DNA from: Pseudomonas sp. GD03858
Lineage (GTDB): Bacteria > Pseudomonadota > Gammaproteobacteria > Pseudomonadales > Pseudomonadaceae
NCBI RefSeq assembly: GCF_029840925.1
Contig: NZ_JAOCDM010000005.1
Span: 38,610 to 102,609, forward strand
Length of the DNA stretch: 64,000 nt
Reading direction: 5' to 3'
The notes under the pieces are model-generated. The model saw only the letters and a program-made list of their open reading frames with translations. It made no database searches and was not told where the DNA came from. Below are positions 47,622 through 56,474 of the stretch, in pieces (position 1 is the stretch's first letter; every line of letters begins with the position of its first letter). The position numbers were made by a program, and so were the translations under genes.

Positions 47622-48296
47622 ATGAATGAGAAACGTGCGGTAATCCTGCTGTCCGGTGGTCTGGACTCGGCCACCGTGGTCGCGATGGCCAAGGCCGATG
47701 GCTACCAGTGCTACACCATGAGCTTCGACTACGGCCAGCGCCATCGTGCCGAGCTCAACGCCGCGGCGCGGGTGGCTCGCGACCTGGGCGTGGTCGAGCA
47801 CAAGGTGATCGGCCTGAACCTCGATGGTATCGGCGGTTCGGCCCTGACCGACAGCAGCATCGATGTGCCCGAGGCGCCGAGCGAGGGCATTCCGGTCACC
47901 TACGTGCCGGCCCGCAACACCGTGTTCCTGTCGCTGGCCCTGGGCTGGGCGGAAGTGCTCGAGGCCCGTGACATCTTCATCGGTGTCAACGCCGTGGATT
48001 ATTCCGGCTATCCGGACTGCCGCCCGGAGTTCGTCGAAGCCTTCGAACGCATGGCCAACCTGGCCACCAAGGCCGGCGTGGAAGGGCAGGGCTTCCGCAT
48101 CCAGGCGCCATTGCAGAACCTGAGCAAGGCGCAGATCGTCCAGGCGGGTATTGCCCGTGGCGTGGACTACAGCCTGACCGTCTCCTGCTATCAGGCCGAT
48201 GACGATGGCCGTGCCTGTGGCAAATGCGACAGCTGCCGCCTGCGGGCCGATGGCTTCAAGGCGGCCGGTGTAGAGGATCCGACCCGGTATTTTTGA
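47622..48296 (+). CDS. queC: 7-cyano-7-deazaguanine synthase
   Basis: A 224-residue ATP-dependent enzyme that turns carboxy-deazaguanine into preQ0. The PP-loop is [11 protein letters not shown]. The zinc site near the C-terminus is four Cys in [19 protein letters not shown]. Same operon as queE. Confidence 0.95.
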   Translation: MNEKRAVILLSGGLDSATVVAMAKADGYQCYTMSFDYGQRHRAELNAAARVARDLGVVEHKVIGLNLDGIGGSALTDSSIDVPEAPSEGIPVTYVPARNTVFLSLALGWAEVLEARDIFIGVNAVDYSGYPDCRPEFVEAFERMANLATKAGVEGQGFRIQAPLQNLSKAQIVQAGIARGVDYSLTVSCYQADDDGRACGKCDSCRLRADGFKAAGVEDPTRYF

Positions 48297-48314
48297 TTTT
48301 TTTCTGATGGGGTG

Positions 48315-48342
48315 TTGATTTCCTCTGGGAAATCAGTAATAT
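48315..48342 (+). promoter_or_regulatory. sigma-70 promoter of tRNA-Lys
   Basis: TTGATT (-35) and TAATAT (-10) with a 16-base spacer, 14 bases before the tRNA 5' end. Confidence 0.65.
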
Positions 48343-48356
48343 ACGCGCCATCCAAC

Positions 48357-48432
48357 GGGTCGTTAGCTCAGTTGGTAGAGCAGTTGGCTTTTAACCAATT
48401 GGTCGTAGGTTCGAATCCTACACGACCCACCA
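48357..48432 (+). tRNA. tRNA-Lys (TTT)
   Basis: A 76-nt tRNA with encoded CCA. The anticodon loop is CTTTTAA. The acceptor stem GGGTCGT pairs with ACGACCC. The region downstream changes from conserved core to less conserved genes, as tRNA ends often do at island boundaries. Confidence 0.97.
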
Positions 48433-48460
48433 TATTCGCAGCGGATCCGCTGCTACGAGA

Positions 48461-48487
48461 AGCCCGCCGTTTTCGGCGGGCTTTTTC
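48461..48487 (+). terminator. terminator after tRNA-Lys
   Basis: AGCCCGCCG pairs with CGGCGGGCT over TTTT, then TTTTC. Confidence 0.9.
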
Positions 48488-48735
48488 GTTTTCGGCAGAA
48501 AAACCATTGCGAGCGCCGATCATGTGTTGCCTGGCCCCGGCAAGGTGACTGCGCAATGAATCATTGCAAACAACGCAGCCGACAAGCCGACAAGGTTGTT
48601 CTAAGGTGTATCGACCAGTAGCGCTGAAAGGATTCACACATGGACGTGTGCATTGATTCAGAAGAGCGATACCCACGCGGCGAGGCTGCGCGCCCACGCC
48701 GGGCGGCAGCCTCGATTTTCGCGCGTCGCGCAGCC

Positions 48736-50268
48736 TCAGCGCGCCGCGTAGGCCGCCTTGAAGTCCGGCGCGGTCCAGCCCGTGAGGTCGTACTCGGCCA
48801 TGCATTGTTCAGCCAGGGCTCGCATTTGCTCGGTGCGCCCCGAATGGCTGGCGATGTGCAGGGTATCCAATCGGCTCTTCTCGTAGCTGCCGGAGTAGTT
48901 GACCTCATACAGCTCATGACGCGAGCCGAACTCGGTGCCGATGGCGTCCCACAACAGCTTCAGGGTCTTGGCCCGTTCCTCGGCACCGATGCCGTTGGAG
49001 CCGCGGGCGTACTGGTCGAGGAATGGCCGCACCTCGGGGTTGAGGAAGTCCTTGGCGTGGGACGGCAGGTAGATCAGGCCGCTGGCCACGGTCTTGCGGA
49101 TCAGGTTGATCACCCGGCTGTAGGCATCTCCCGCCATGGCGCGGTAGGCCAGCGCCGACTCCAGGTTGGGCAGCAAAAACTCCTCGTTCCAGCTCTCGGT
49201 GCGGTAAGCCATCGAGTCGGACAAGCCCCAGAGCATGTGGCGCAAGGCGATGGCTTCGCCCACCGCGCCCTGCACGCCCTGGAAGTCGCGGGTGCCGCAG
49301 ATCTCCACGGCCTTGAGGAACAGCCCGCAGATGAAGTCCATCTTCACCGCCAGGCGGGTGCAGCCGTGCATCAAGGTGCGGCCGAAGAAGCCGGACTTCT
49401 GGATGAAGCTGTTGGACATCTCCACCCCGTACATGAACACGTCCTGCCATGGCACGAAGGCGCGATCGAAGATCAGGATGCAGTCGTTCTCGTCCATGCG
49501 GCTCGACAGCGGGTAGTCGAACGGGCTGCCGTTCTTGCTGGCCGCCTGCTCGTAGGAGGTGCGGCAGATCAGCTTCACGCCCTTGGCGCCGGTGGGGATC
49601 ATGAAGATCGGCGAGTACTTCTTGTCCTGGTACATCACGTTGTAGTGGGCAACGAAGGTGTACTGGGTCAGCGCCGCGCCGGTGGCCACCACCTTGGCGC
49701 CGCTGATGTAGAGACCGTCGGCGGTTTCCTCGACGACCCGCACGAACACATTGGAGGTGTTCGGGTCCTGGTTGCGGTCCACCGGCGGGTTGACCACGGC
49801 GTGGTTGATGAACGGCAGGCGCTCGCGGCTGTAGTTGTACCAGCGTGTGGCGTTCTCGGCGTACTCGCCATACAGGTCGCGGTTGGGGCCGAAGGTGCCG
49901 ATCCAGGCACCCTTGAAGTCCGGGGTGCGACCCATCCAGCCATAGCTCAGGCGGGCGGTTTCGGCGATCGCGTCGCGGGCGGCGACCTGTTCCTCGACCG
50001 TGCGCGGCGCCTGGAAGAAGCGGTGGCAGCGCAGCCCCGGGGCGCCATCGATCTCGATGGTGAGCTTGTCGCGCAGCGCGGGGTCATGCAGCGCATCGTA
50101 GAAGCGCGCGTTCATCAGCGCGGCATTGCGAAACGCCGGGTGCTCGGTGACATCCTCGACCCGTTCGCCGTTGATCCAGACTTCCCGGCCGTCCCGCAGG
50201 CTTTCCAGGTACTCCTGGGAGGTCTGAAGGCCCCTGCGTTCTTGAGAGAAACCGTTTCGATCCATCAT
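48736..50268 (-). CDS. HpaB-family FAD-dependent monooxygenase (4-hydroxyphenylacetate 3-hydroxylase type)
   Basis: A 510-residue member of the two-component group D flavin monooxygenases (HpaB, PvcC, chlorophenol hydroxylases). Recognisable blocks are YGWMGRTPDFKGAWIGTFGP, INHAVVNPPVDRNQDPNTSN and DENDCILIFDRAFVPWQDVF. These enzymes hydroxylate phenols with FADH2 supplied by a separate reductase. No HpaC gene is adjacent; the flavin-reductase-like genes in the neighbouring operons are candidate partners. The aromatic substrate is unknown. ATG at 50268 with CGGAG upstream. A LysR gene precedes it on the same strand, 256 bases away. Confidence 0.85.
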   Translation of the reverse strand: MMDRNGFSQERRGLQTSQEYLESLRDGREVWINGERVEDVTEHPAFRNAALMNARFYDALHDPALRDKLTIEIDGAPGLRCHRFFQAPRTVEEQVAARDAIAETARLSYGWMGRTPDFKGAWIGTFGPNRDLYGEYAENATRWYNYSRERLPFINHAVVNPPVDRNQDPNTSNVFVRVVEETADGLYISGAKVVATGAALTQYTFVAHYNVMYQDKKYSPIFMIPTGAKGVKLICRTSYEQAASKNGSPFDYPLSSRMDENDCILIFDRAFVPWQDVFMYGVEMSNSFIQKSGFFGRTLMHGCTRLAVKMDFICGLFLKAVEICGTRDFQGVQGAVGEAIALRHMLWGLSDSMAYRTESWNEEFLLPNLESALAYRAMAGDAYSRVINLIRKTVASGLIYLPSHAKDFLNPEVRPFLDQYARGSNGIGAEERAKTLKLLWDAIGTEFGSRHELYEVNYSGSYEKSRLDTLHIASHSGRTEQMRALAEQCMAEYDLTGWTAPDFKAAYAAR

Positions 50269-50524
50269 GTGTCTGCTCCGTGTCCGTTTGCTCACGCGCC
50301 TTGAGTGTCGGGCGGCGCGCTGTTGTTGTGAGGTAAATGCTGGCTTGCACGGACCACAACTTAGGTATGAGTGTGACTAAATGTAAATTTCGAAACGTGC
50401 AATCTACGATTGCTCGCAGGAGGGGTTGTGGGCGCTTTTTGGCGCTGGCTACTGTTGGCGGTTTTTGTCGATTGCAGGGGCGCCGCCGCGGGCTCGCATT
50501 TGCCTGCGCGGCAAGCTGATCGAT

Positions 50525-51421
50525 TCAGCCACCGGAGCATTCCTGCACCAGTTGGCGCAGCCAGCGATGCACCTGGTCGTTGTTCACCCGGGGATGCCAG
50601 GCCTGGCAGAACTCGCCGCCGGGGGTTTCCACCGGCAGGGTAAAAATGTGCAGCGGCAACAGCGGCAGCGACCACTCGACGAAGCGCCTCGGGATTATCG
50701 CGACCATCTCCGAAGAGCTGGCCAGCTGCATGGCGGCCTGGAAGCCTGGCACCACCAGCGGCACCTTGCGTTGCAGGCCGAGCTTTTCCAGCTCGAGGTC
50801 CAGCGGACCACGGGTGCGGCCACGGCGCGACACCGAAAGGTGCGGGAACGCCACCAGGTCCTCGGCGCTGACACTGTCCAGGCGGGCGAGGGGGTGCTGG
50901 TTGTTGACCACGCCAACGAAGGTGTCGATGTACAGACGCTGTTTATAGACCTCGGGACCGAGTGGGCCGGCGATGCCGATGTCCAGGTCGATCAGCCCGT
51001 CGCGCAGCGCGGCGACGTCCTCGTTGCCCTGGGCCATGAAGCTCAAGGTCACGTGCGGGGCCTGTTGCGCGACGCGCTGGCTCAAGCGTAGGGCCCAGGC
51101 TCCGGTAAAGCCATCCTCGGTGCGCAGGGTGAATACTCGCTTTACCGTGCCCAGGTCGAGCTTCTGTTTGGTGCCCAGCACATGACGCGCTTCCTCGAGC
51201 AGGTTATGCACCTGAGGCGCCAGCTCCAGTGCCAGGGGGGTGGGTACCAGGCGCCGTCCGGCCAGCACGAACAACGGGTCGCCCATGGCCTCGCGCAGGT
51301 TCGACAGGCGTCGGCTCATGGCCGGGATGCTCAGGTTCATGCGTTCGGCGGCGCCGGTGACACTGCCTTCGCGCAGCATCGAATCGAAGGTCAGCAGCAG
51401 GTTCAGGTCCGGTAGGTTCAT
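50525..51421 (-). CDS. LysR-type transcriptional regulator
   Basis: A 298-residue LysR protein. The winged helix is at the N-terminus (LNLLLTFDSMLREGSVTGAA and SIPAMSRRLSNLREAMGDP), followed by the effector domain. The helix pattern is of the NahR/NodD-like branch (PDLNLLLTFD). It is divergent from the exporter operon and upstream of the monooxygenase, so it probably controls one or both in response to an aromatic or export substrate. Confidence 0.9.
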   Translation of the reverse strand: MNLPDLNLLLTFDSMLREGSVTGAAERMNLSIPAMSRRLSNLREAMGDPLFVLAGRRLVPTPLALELAPQVHNLLEEARHVLGTKQKLDLGTVKRVFTLRTEDGFTGAWALRLSQRVAQQAPHVTLSFMAQGNEDVAALRDGLIDLDIGIAGPLGPEVYKQRLYIDTFVGVVNNQHPLARLDSVSAEDLVAFPHLSVSRRGRTRGPLDLELEKLGLQRKVPLVVPGFQAAMQLASSSEMVAIIPRRFVEWSLPLLPLHIFTLPVETPGGEFCQAWHPRVNNDQVHRWLRQLVQECSGG

Positions 51422-51432
51422 TGCGCAGTCCT

Positions 51433-51447
51433 TTGCAAAAAATGCAA
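51433..51447. promoter_or_regulatory. LysR-type operator candidate
   Basis: TTGCA-AAAAA-TGCAA is a perfect 15-base dyad of the T-N11-A type. A weaker one, ATTGCAATTTTCAAT, follows at 51463-51477. Both lie in the 110 bases between the LysR gene and the exporter operon. Confidence 0.65.
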
Positions 51448-51531
51448 GTCTAGTCTCTGGTTATTGCAATTTTCAATATTCCTGAGGCTCCCTAACATTC
51501 CACTGCAACCCAACCCTCCAAGGATGTTGTG

Positions 51532-53001
51532 ATGGAATCCTCTCATTCGCTTCAGCAGGGGCTGGCGATCTGCCTGCTGCTGGCGCTGCCTGGCTGCGTC
51601 AGCCCCGGGCACAGCCCCGAACCGCCGAAACCCTTGGCACCCGAACAGCTCGAGGCTGGCCGGGACATCGACCGCGTCGCCACTCAGCCCTCGTCCTCGC
51701 TGGACGACCGCTGGTGGCAGCGGTTCAACGACACCGATCTCGACCGCCTGCTGGTCGCCGCCCTGGATACCGCCCCCAGCCTGGCGATCGCCAGTGCGCG
51801 GATCGACCGGGCGCAAGCCGAGGCCGGCATTACCCTGGCCAATACCCGGCCGAATCTCTCGGCCATGACCCAGATCCTGCGCAGCCAGGATTCGCAGCAT
51901 TACAAGACCGGCGCCGATGAGGCCGGGGTCTGGCACACCGATGGCCAGGCGCTGCTGCAAGGGCGCTACAACCTCGATCTGTGGGGCCTGAACCGTGCCC
52001 TGAACGAGGCAGCAGTGGGCAGCCTGCGCGCCGCCCAGGCCGACCAGGCGGTCGCTCGCCTGGCGCTCAGCGGCAGCCTGGTGGAAACCTGGTTCGCCCT
52101 GGGCGGGGTGCTCGAACAGCAGGCCATCGTCGAGCAGACCCTGGAACAGCGCCGCAGCATCCTGCGCCTGAGCGAAGATCGGTTGAAGTCCGGTCTGGGC
52201 ACCCAGGTCGACGTTGTTCGCGCCCGTGGGCCGATTCCCTTGCTCGAAGCCGAACAGGCGCGTCTGCAAGGCGTCGCTCGTGGCTATCAGTTGCGTCTTG
52301 CCGCCTTGGCCGGCAAGGGCCCTGGCTGGGGCGAGCAATGGCGGCCACGCATCGCCGACCCGCGTCGCAGCGTAACCCTGCCTAGCCACCTGCCGGCCGA
52401 GCTGATCGGTGGCCGGCCTGACGTGGTCGCCCAGCGCTGGCGTGTCGAAGCCCAGGGCAAGCGCATCGGCGCGGCTCGCGCGGCGTTCTATCCGAATATC
52501 GATTTGCTCGCATTCGCCGGCTTCCAGAGTTTCAGTTTCCAGAACCTGTTCCACCACGACAGCCGCACTTATGGCGTGGGCCCCGCAGTGACCTTGCCGA
52601 TCTTCGACGCCGGGCGCCTGCGCAGCCAATACCAGGGGCAGCAGGCCGGCTATGCCGAGGCCGTGGCCAGCTACAACCAGACGCTGGTCAATGCCTTGGG
52701 AGAAGTCGCCGGGCATGTCTCGCAACTGCGCGCCATCGAAGGCCAGCGCCTGAAGACCGTGCAGGGCCTGGACGAGGCCGAGCAGGTCTACGACCTGGAA
52801 AGCCTGCGCTATCGCCAGAGCCTCACCGATTTCCTGCATGTGCTCGATGCCCAGACCCGGGTGCTCGACACGCGCATGCAACTGGTCCAGCTGAAAACCT
52901 CGGCGCTGCAGAACCAGGCCGGCCTGCTGCGCGCCCTGGGCGGCGGCTGGAAAGAAGCCGATCAGACCCCTACCACGCTTGCGGGAGCCTCCCATGACTG
53001 A
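51532..53001 (+). CDS. NodT-family outer-membrane efflux lipoprotein
   Basis: An outer-membrane factor of 489 residues. Signal with lipobox LLALPGC (lipid Cys about 22). Two OEP repeats are present, with the end signature [10 protein letters not shown]. It provides the outer-membrane duct for the EmrA/EmrB pair. ATG at 51532 with AAGGA upstream; the stop overlaps the emrA-like start by eight bases. Confidence 0.92.
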   Translation: MESSHSLQQGLAICLLLALPGCVSPGHSPEPPKPLAPEQLEAGRDIDRVATQPSSSLDDRWWQRFNDTDLDRLLVAALDTAPSLAIASARIDRAQAEAGITLANTRPNLSAMTQILRSQDSQHYKTGADEAGVWHTDGQALLQGRYNLDLWGLNRALNEAAVGSLRAAQADQAVARLALSGSLVETWFALGGVLEQQAIVEQTLEQRRSILRLSEDRLKSGLGTQVDVVRARGPIPLLEAEQARLQGVARGYQLRLAALAGKGPGWGEQWRPRIADPRRSVTLPSHLPAELIGGRPDVVAQRWRVEAQGKRIGAARAAFYPNIDLLAFAGFQSFSFQNLFHHDSRTYGVGPAVTLPIFDAGRLRSQYQGQQAGYAEAVASYNQTLVNALGEVAGHVSQLRAIEGQRLKTVQGLDEAEQVYDLESLRYRQSLTDFLHVLDAQTRVLDTRMQLVQLKTSALQNQAGLLRALGGGWKEADQTPTTLAGASHD

Positions 53002-54175
53002 TGCCACCCAAACTCCAGCCCCGGCGCCGACCAAGTCGCGCCGTGGCCTGATTTTCCTGCTCATTGCCCTGGTCGCCGTGGCGGCGGCTGTCGTTGCCGG
53101 CCTGTGGTACTGGATGTATGGCCGCCTCTACGAGACCACCGACAACGCCTACGTCCGCGGCGATGTGGTGCTGATCTCGGCCCAGGTGCGCGGCACCGCC
53201 ACCGCGGTGAACATCCAGAACACCGATAGGGTCAAGGCCGGCGATGCCCTGGTCGAAATCGACCCGGCCGACGCGCGCTTGAGCCTGGACGCCGCCACCC
53301 ATCAACTGGCCCTGACCGTGCGCACGGTCAACAGCCTGTACGCCGAGGAAAACGACCTGAGCGCCCAGGTCAAGCTGCGCCAGGCCGAAGCCAACCGGGC
53401 CAACCAGGACCTGCAACGGCGCCGCTCGGTGATCGCCCAGGGCGGCGTGTCCGGCGAGGACCTGCATCACGCCGAGGAAGCCGCGCAGATCGCCCAGTCG
53501 GGGCTGCGCGCGGCCGAGGCCAAGCTGGTGGCGCTGCAGGCGCGAATCCAGGGCACCACGGTGGAGAACCATCCGCAGGTGGCCGCCGCCGCCGAGCGGG
53601 TGCGCGAAGCCTACCTGGCGCTGGCGCGGACCAAGGTGCCGGCGCCGGTCGACGGGCTGATCACCAAGCGTGCCGTGCAGGTGGGCCAGCATATCGAGCC
53701 GGGCACCGTGCTGATGGGCCTGGTGCCCCTGGACAAGGTCTGGGTCGAAGCCAACTTCAAGGAGTCGCAGCTGGGCCAGATCAAGGTTGGCCAGCGTGTC
53801 GAGCTGTTCGCCGACCTGTATGGCGAAAGCGTGGTCTACCACGGCCGCATCCAGGGCATCGAGGCGGGCAGCGGGGCGGCCTTCGCCACCATCCCCGCGC
53901 AGAACGCCACCGGCAACTGGATCAAGGTGGTGCAGCGGGTACCGGTGCGCATTGCCCTGGACCGCGAGGAGGTGCTGCGTCACCCGCTGCGCATCGGCCT
54001 GTCGATGACGGCCAAGGCCACCCTGGGTGAGCCGGACGAGCCAGCGCCGACCAGTGTGCAGGACAACACCGAGGTCTACGGCAGTGTCGGCAGCGGCAGC
54101 GATGCGCTGGTGAACCGGATCATTGCCGAGAACCTGCAGGTGTCAAAGCTTAGCGTGTCGAGGAACGACCGATGA
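52994..54175 (+). CDS. EmrA-type membrane fusion protein
   Basis: A 393-residue periplasmic adaptor. TM helix at about residues 20-42 (LIFLLIALVAVAAAVVAGLW), then biotinyl-lipoyl-like and coiled-coil parts (YETTDNAYVRGDVVLISAQV start; VPAPVDGLITKRAVQVGQHI later), typical of HlyD/EmrA. Couples the EmrB-like pump to the outer-membrane duct. Confidence 0.93.
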   Translation: MTDATQTPAPAPTKSRRGLIFLLIALVAVAAAVVAGLWYWMYGRLYETTDNAYVRGDVVLISAQVRGTATAVNIQNTDRVKAGDALVEIDPADARLSLDAATHQLALTVRTVNSLYAEENDLSAQVKLRQAEANRANQDLQRRRSVIAQGGVSGEDLHHAEEAAQIAQSGLRAAEAKLVALQARIQGTTVENHPQVAAAAERVREAYLALARTKVPAPVDGLITKRAVQVGQHIEPGTVLMGLVPLDKVWVEANFKESQLGQIKVGQRVELFADLYGESVVYHGRIQGIEAGSGAAFATIPAQNATGNWIKVVQRVPVRIALDREEVLRHPLRIGLSMTAKATLGEPDEPAPTSVQDNTEVYGSVGSGSDALVNRIIAENLQVSKLSVSRNDR

Positions 54176-55701
54176 GCAGCGCCAAGCGTCCCATCGAGCC
54201 GCTCAGTGGCGGCACGCTGGTGCTCGGCGCGCTGGCGATCGGCATGGCCAACTTCATGATGGTGCTCGACACCACCATCGCCAACGTCGCGGTGCCGACC
54301 ATTTCCGGCAACCTTGGCGTGGCCCCCGACCAGGGCACCTGGGTGCTGACTTCGTTCAGCATCTCCCTGGCCATCGGCCTGCCGCTCACCGGCTGGCTCG
54401 CCCAGCGCTTTGGCCAGGTCAAGCTGTTCCTCAGCGCCGTGGTGCTGTTCGTGCTGGCCTCGGTGTGCTGCGGCCTGGCGCCGAACCTGACCTCGCTGCT
54501 GGTGTTCCGGGTGTTCCAGGGCGCCGTCTGCGGCCCCCTGGCGCCGTTGTCCCAGGCCCTGCTGGTGGCGATATTCCCGCCCGCGCGGCGCACCACGGCG
54601 TTGGTGGTGTGGTCGATGACAACTTTCCTCGGGCCGGTCTGCGGCCCGATTCTCGGCGGTTACCTGACCGACAACATCAGCTGGCCGTGGATCTTCTATA
54701 TAAATGTGCCGGTCGGCATCTTCATCCTGCTCGCCCTCGGCCAGGTGCTGAACGGGCGCGACAACCCCACGCGCAAATTGCCGGTGGACGTGGTCGGCCT
54801 GCTGCTGCTGATGGTCGCCGTCGGGTCGCTGCAGATCCTGCTCGACAAGGGCCAGGACCTGGACTGGTTCGCCTCCACGCCGATTCGCGCCCTGGGAGTG
54901 ATCACCGTGCTGGGCTTCGCCTCGCTGATCACCTGGGAGCTGACCGCGCAGCATCCGATCCTCGATCTGCGCCTGTTCAAGGAGCGCAACTATGCCATCG
55001 GCACGGTGTGCGTGAGCCTGGGCTTCGCCCTGTACTTCGCCTCGCTGGTGCTGGTGCCGCTGTGGCTGCAGACCGAAATGGGCTACACCGCGACCTGGGC
55101 CGGTATCGCCACCGCGCCGCTGGGGATCGCCGGGGTGGCGCTGGCGCCTTTCATCGGCCGGATGATGCAGCACGCCGACGCGCGGGTGCTGGCGAGCATG
55201 GCGTTCATCTGCTGGATCGGCGCGTCACTGTGGCGCATGCATTTCGAGACCAACCTGGACATTGCCTTCATTGGCTGGAACTCGGTGCTGATGGGCGCCG
55301 GCACGGCGTTCCTGTTCACCCCGCTGGTGGCCATCTCGCTGTCGCGCCTGCCGCCAGAGAAGATCCCCGCGGCCCTGGGCCTGCAGAACGCCCTGCGCAT
55401 GACCGGCGCCAGCTTCGCGGTCTCGCTCGGCCCGGCCTTCTGGGACCACCGGGCGCGCCAGCACCAGGTGGAACTGGCCGAGCGCATCACCCCGTTCGAT
55501 CACTGGAGCGCCCAGGCCCAGGACAACCTCGGCCAGCTCGGACTGTCGGCCCAGGGCGCCCTGGAATCGCTGGGACGCACCATCGACCGACAGGCGCACA
55601 TGCTGGCCCTGAACGATTTCTCCCTGGCCAGCGCCTGGTTGTTCTGCGCGGTGCTGGGGATCGTCTGGCTGGCCCGTTCACCCAAGGCGAAAGCCAAGTA
55701 A
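54172..55701 (+). CDS. EmrB-type DHA2 major facilitator exporter
   Basis: A 509-residue drug:proton antiporter with about 14 helices. DHA2 motifs are seen: FMMVLDTTIANVAVPTI (motif D1 type), LAQRFGQVKLFL (motif A), and FLGPVCGPILGGYLTD (motif C, the antiporter motif). Exports hydrophobic compounds. ATGA overlap with emrA-like gene. Substrate unknown; location next to a phenol hydroxylase suggests an aromatic. Confidence 0.94.
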   Translation: MSSAKRPIEPLSGGTLVLGALAIGMANFMMVLDTTIANVAVPTISGNLGVAPDQGTWVLTSFSISLAIGLPLTGWLAQRFGQVKLFLSAVVLFVLASVCCGLAPNLTSLLVFRVFQGAVCGPLAPLSQALLVAIFPPARRTTALVVWSMTTFLGPVCGPILGGYLTDNISWPWIFYINVPVGIFILLALGQVLNGRDNPTRKLPVDVVGLLLLMVAVGSLQILLDKGQDLDWFASTPIRALGVITVLGFASLITWELTAQHPILDLRLFKERNYAIGTVCVSLGFALYFASLVLVPLWLQTEMGYTATWAGIATAPLGIAGVALAPFIGRMMQHADARVLASMAFICWIGASLWRMHFETNLDIAFIGWNSVLMGAGTAFLFTPLVAISLSRLPPEKIPAALGLQNALRMTGASFAVSLGPAFWDHRARQHQVELAERITPFDHWSAQAQDNLGQLGLSAQGALESLGRTIDRQAHMLALNDFSLASAWLFCAVLGIVWLARSPKAKAK

Positions 55702-55714
55702 ATCTGGAGTTTTC

Positions 55715-56428
55715 ATGCTCGAATTTCGCAAGAAGCTGAAATACAACCTCGAAGTCACCGATGTCCGCGATGTCACGCCGCTGGTGCGGCGTGTCACCTT
55801 GAAGGGCGATCTGTTCGCCGGGGAGTCGCCCTGTGAGCCGGGGCAATGGCTGAAGCTGTTCCTGCCCAGTGGCGCCAGCCAGGTCACCCGGGCCTACACC
55901 ATACGCCGGCATTATCCGCAATCGGCGCGGGTCGAGGTCGACTTCGTGCGCCATGACCATGGCCCGGCGGGGCGTTGGGTGGAGCGGACCTGGGTCGGCG
56001 AGCAGATTGGCTGCTCGGCGTTGCGCGGCGGTTTCCAGCGCCAGGAGGATGCCGAATGGATGGTGCTGGCGGCCGATGAAACCGGTACCCCGGCGGTGAT
56101 GAGCATTCTCGAAAGCCTGTCGCCGCGCGACCGCGCGCTGGTGGTGCTGGAGGCTGCGAGCCTGACCGAACTGCAGGCGGTGGACTCGCTGGCGACGGTC
56201 AATTGCGAGTGGTACTTCCGCGATGAGCACCCGGCCGGTAGCAACCTGTTGCTCGAAGGCATCAGCAAGCTGAAGTTGCCCTCGGGAATCGGCCAGTTCT
56301 GGATCGCCAGCGAGGCGCAGGCGGTCAACGAGGTGCGTGACTACCTCACCGAAACCTGTTCGATCCAGCGGCGTCTGGTGCGTGGCAAGGGCTATTGGAT
56401 GCGCAACGTCGCCGATTATCGCGATTGA
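55715..56428 (+). CDS. siderophore-interacting-protein-type FAD reductase
   Basis: A 237-residue SIP-family flavoenzyme. The FAD domain includes TRAYTIRRHYPQSARVEVDF (usual RxYT motif), and the NAD(P)H domain LAADETGTPAVMSILESL. Family members reduce ferric siderophores; others simply reduce flavins or ferric chelates. As the last gene of an exporter operon it may serve the nearby FADH2-dependent monooxygenase instead; this is an inference. TGGAG ribosome site. Confidence 0.85.
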   Translation: MLEFRKKLKYNLEVTDVRDVTPLVRRVTLKGDLFAGESPCEPGQWLKLFLPSGASQVTRAYTIRRHYPQSARVEVDFVRHDHGPAGRWVERTWVGEQIGCSALRGGFQRQEDAEWMVLAADETGTPAVMSILESLSPRDRALVVLEAASLTELQAVDSLATVNCEWYFRDEHPAGSNLLLEGISKLKLPSGIGQFWIASEAQAVNEVRDYLTETCSIQRRLVRGKGYWMRNVADYRD

Positions 56429-56474
56429 GCGCACGTTCGCCTTGCGCTGCCTGGCAGCGCAGGGCCCGCTGTCC

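Noticed and set aside
48661..48735. GC-rich stem (GAGGCTGC...GCAGCCTC) as terminator of the monooxygenase gene
   Set aside because: The stem is real but no T run follows on the minus strand, so I do not list it as a terminator.
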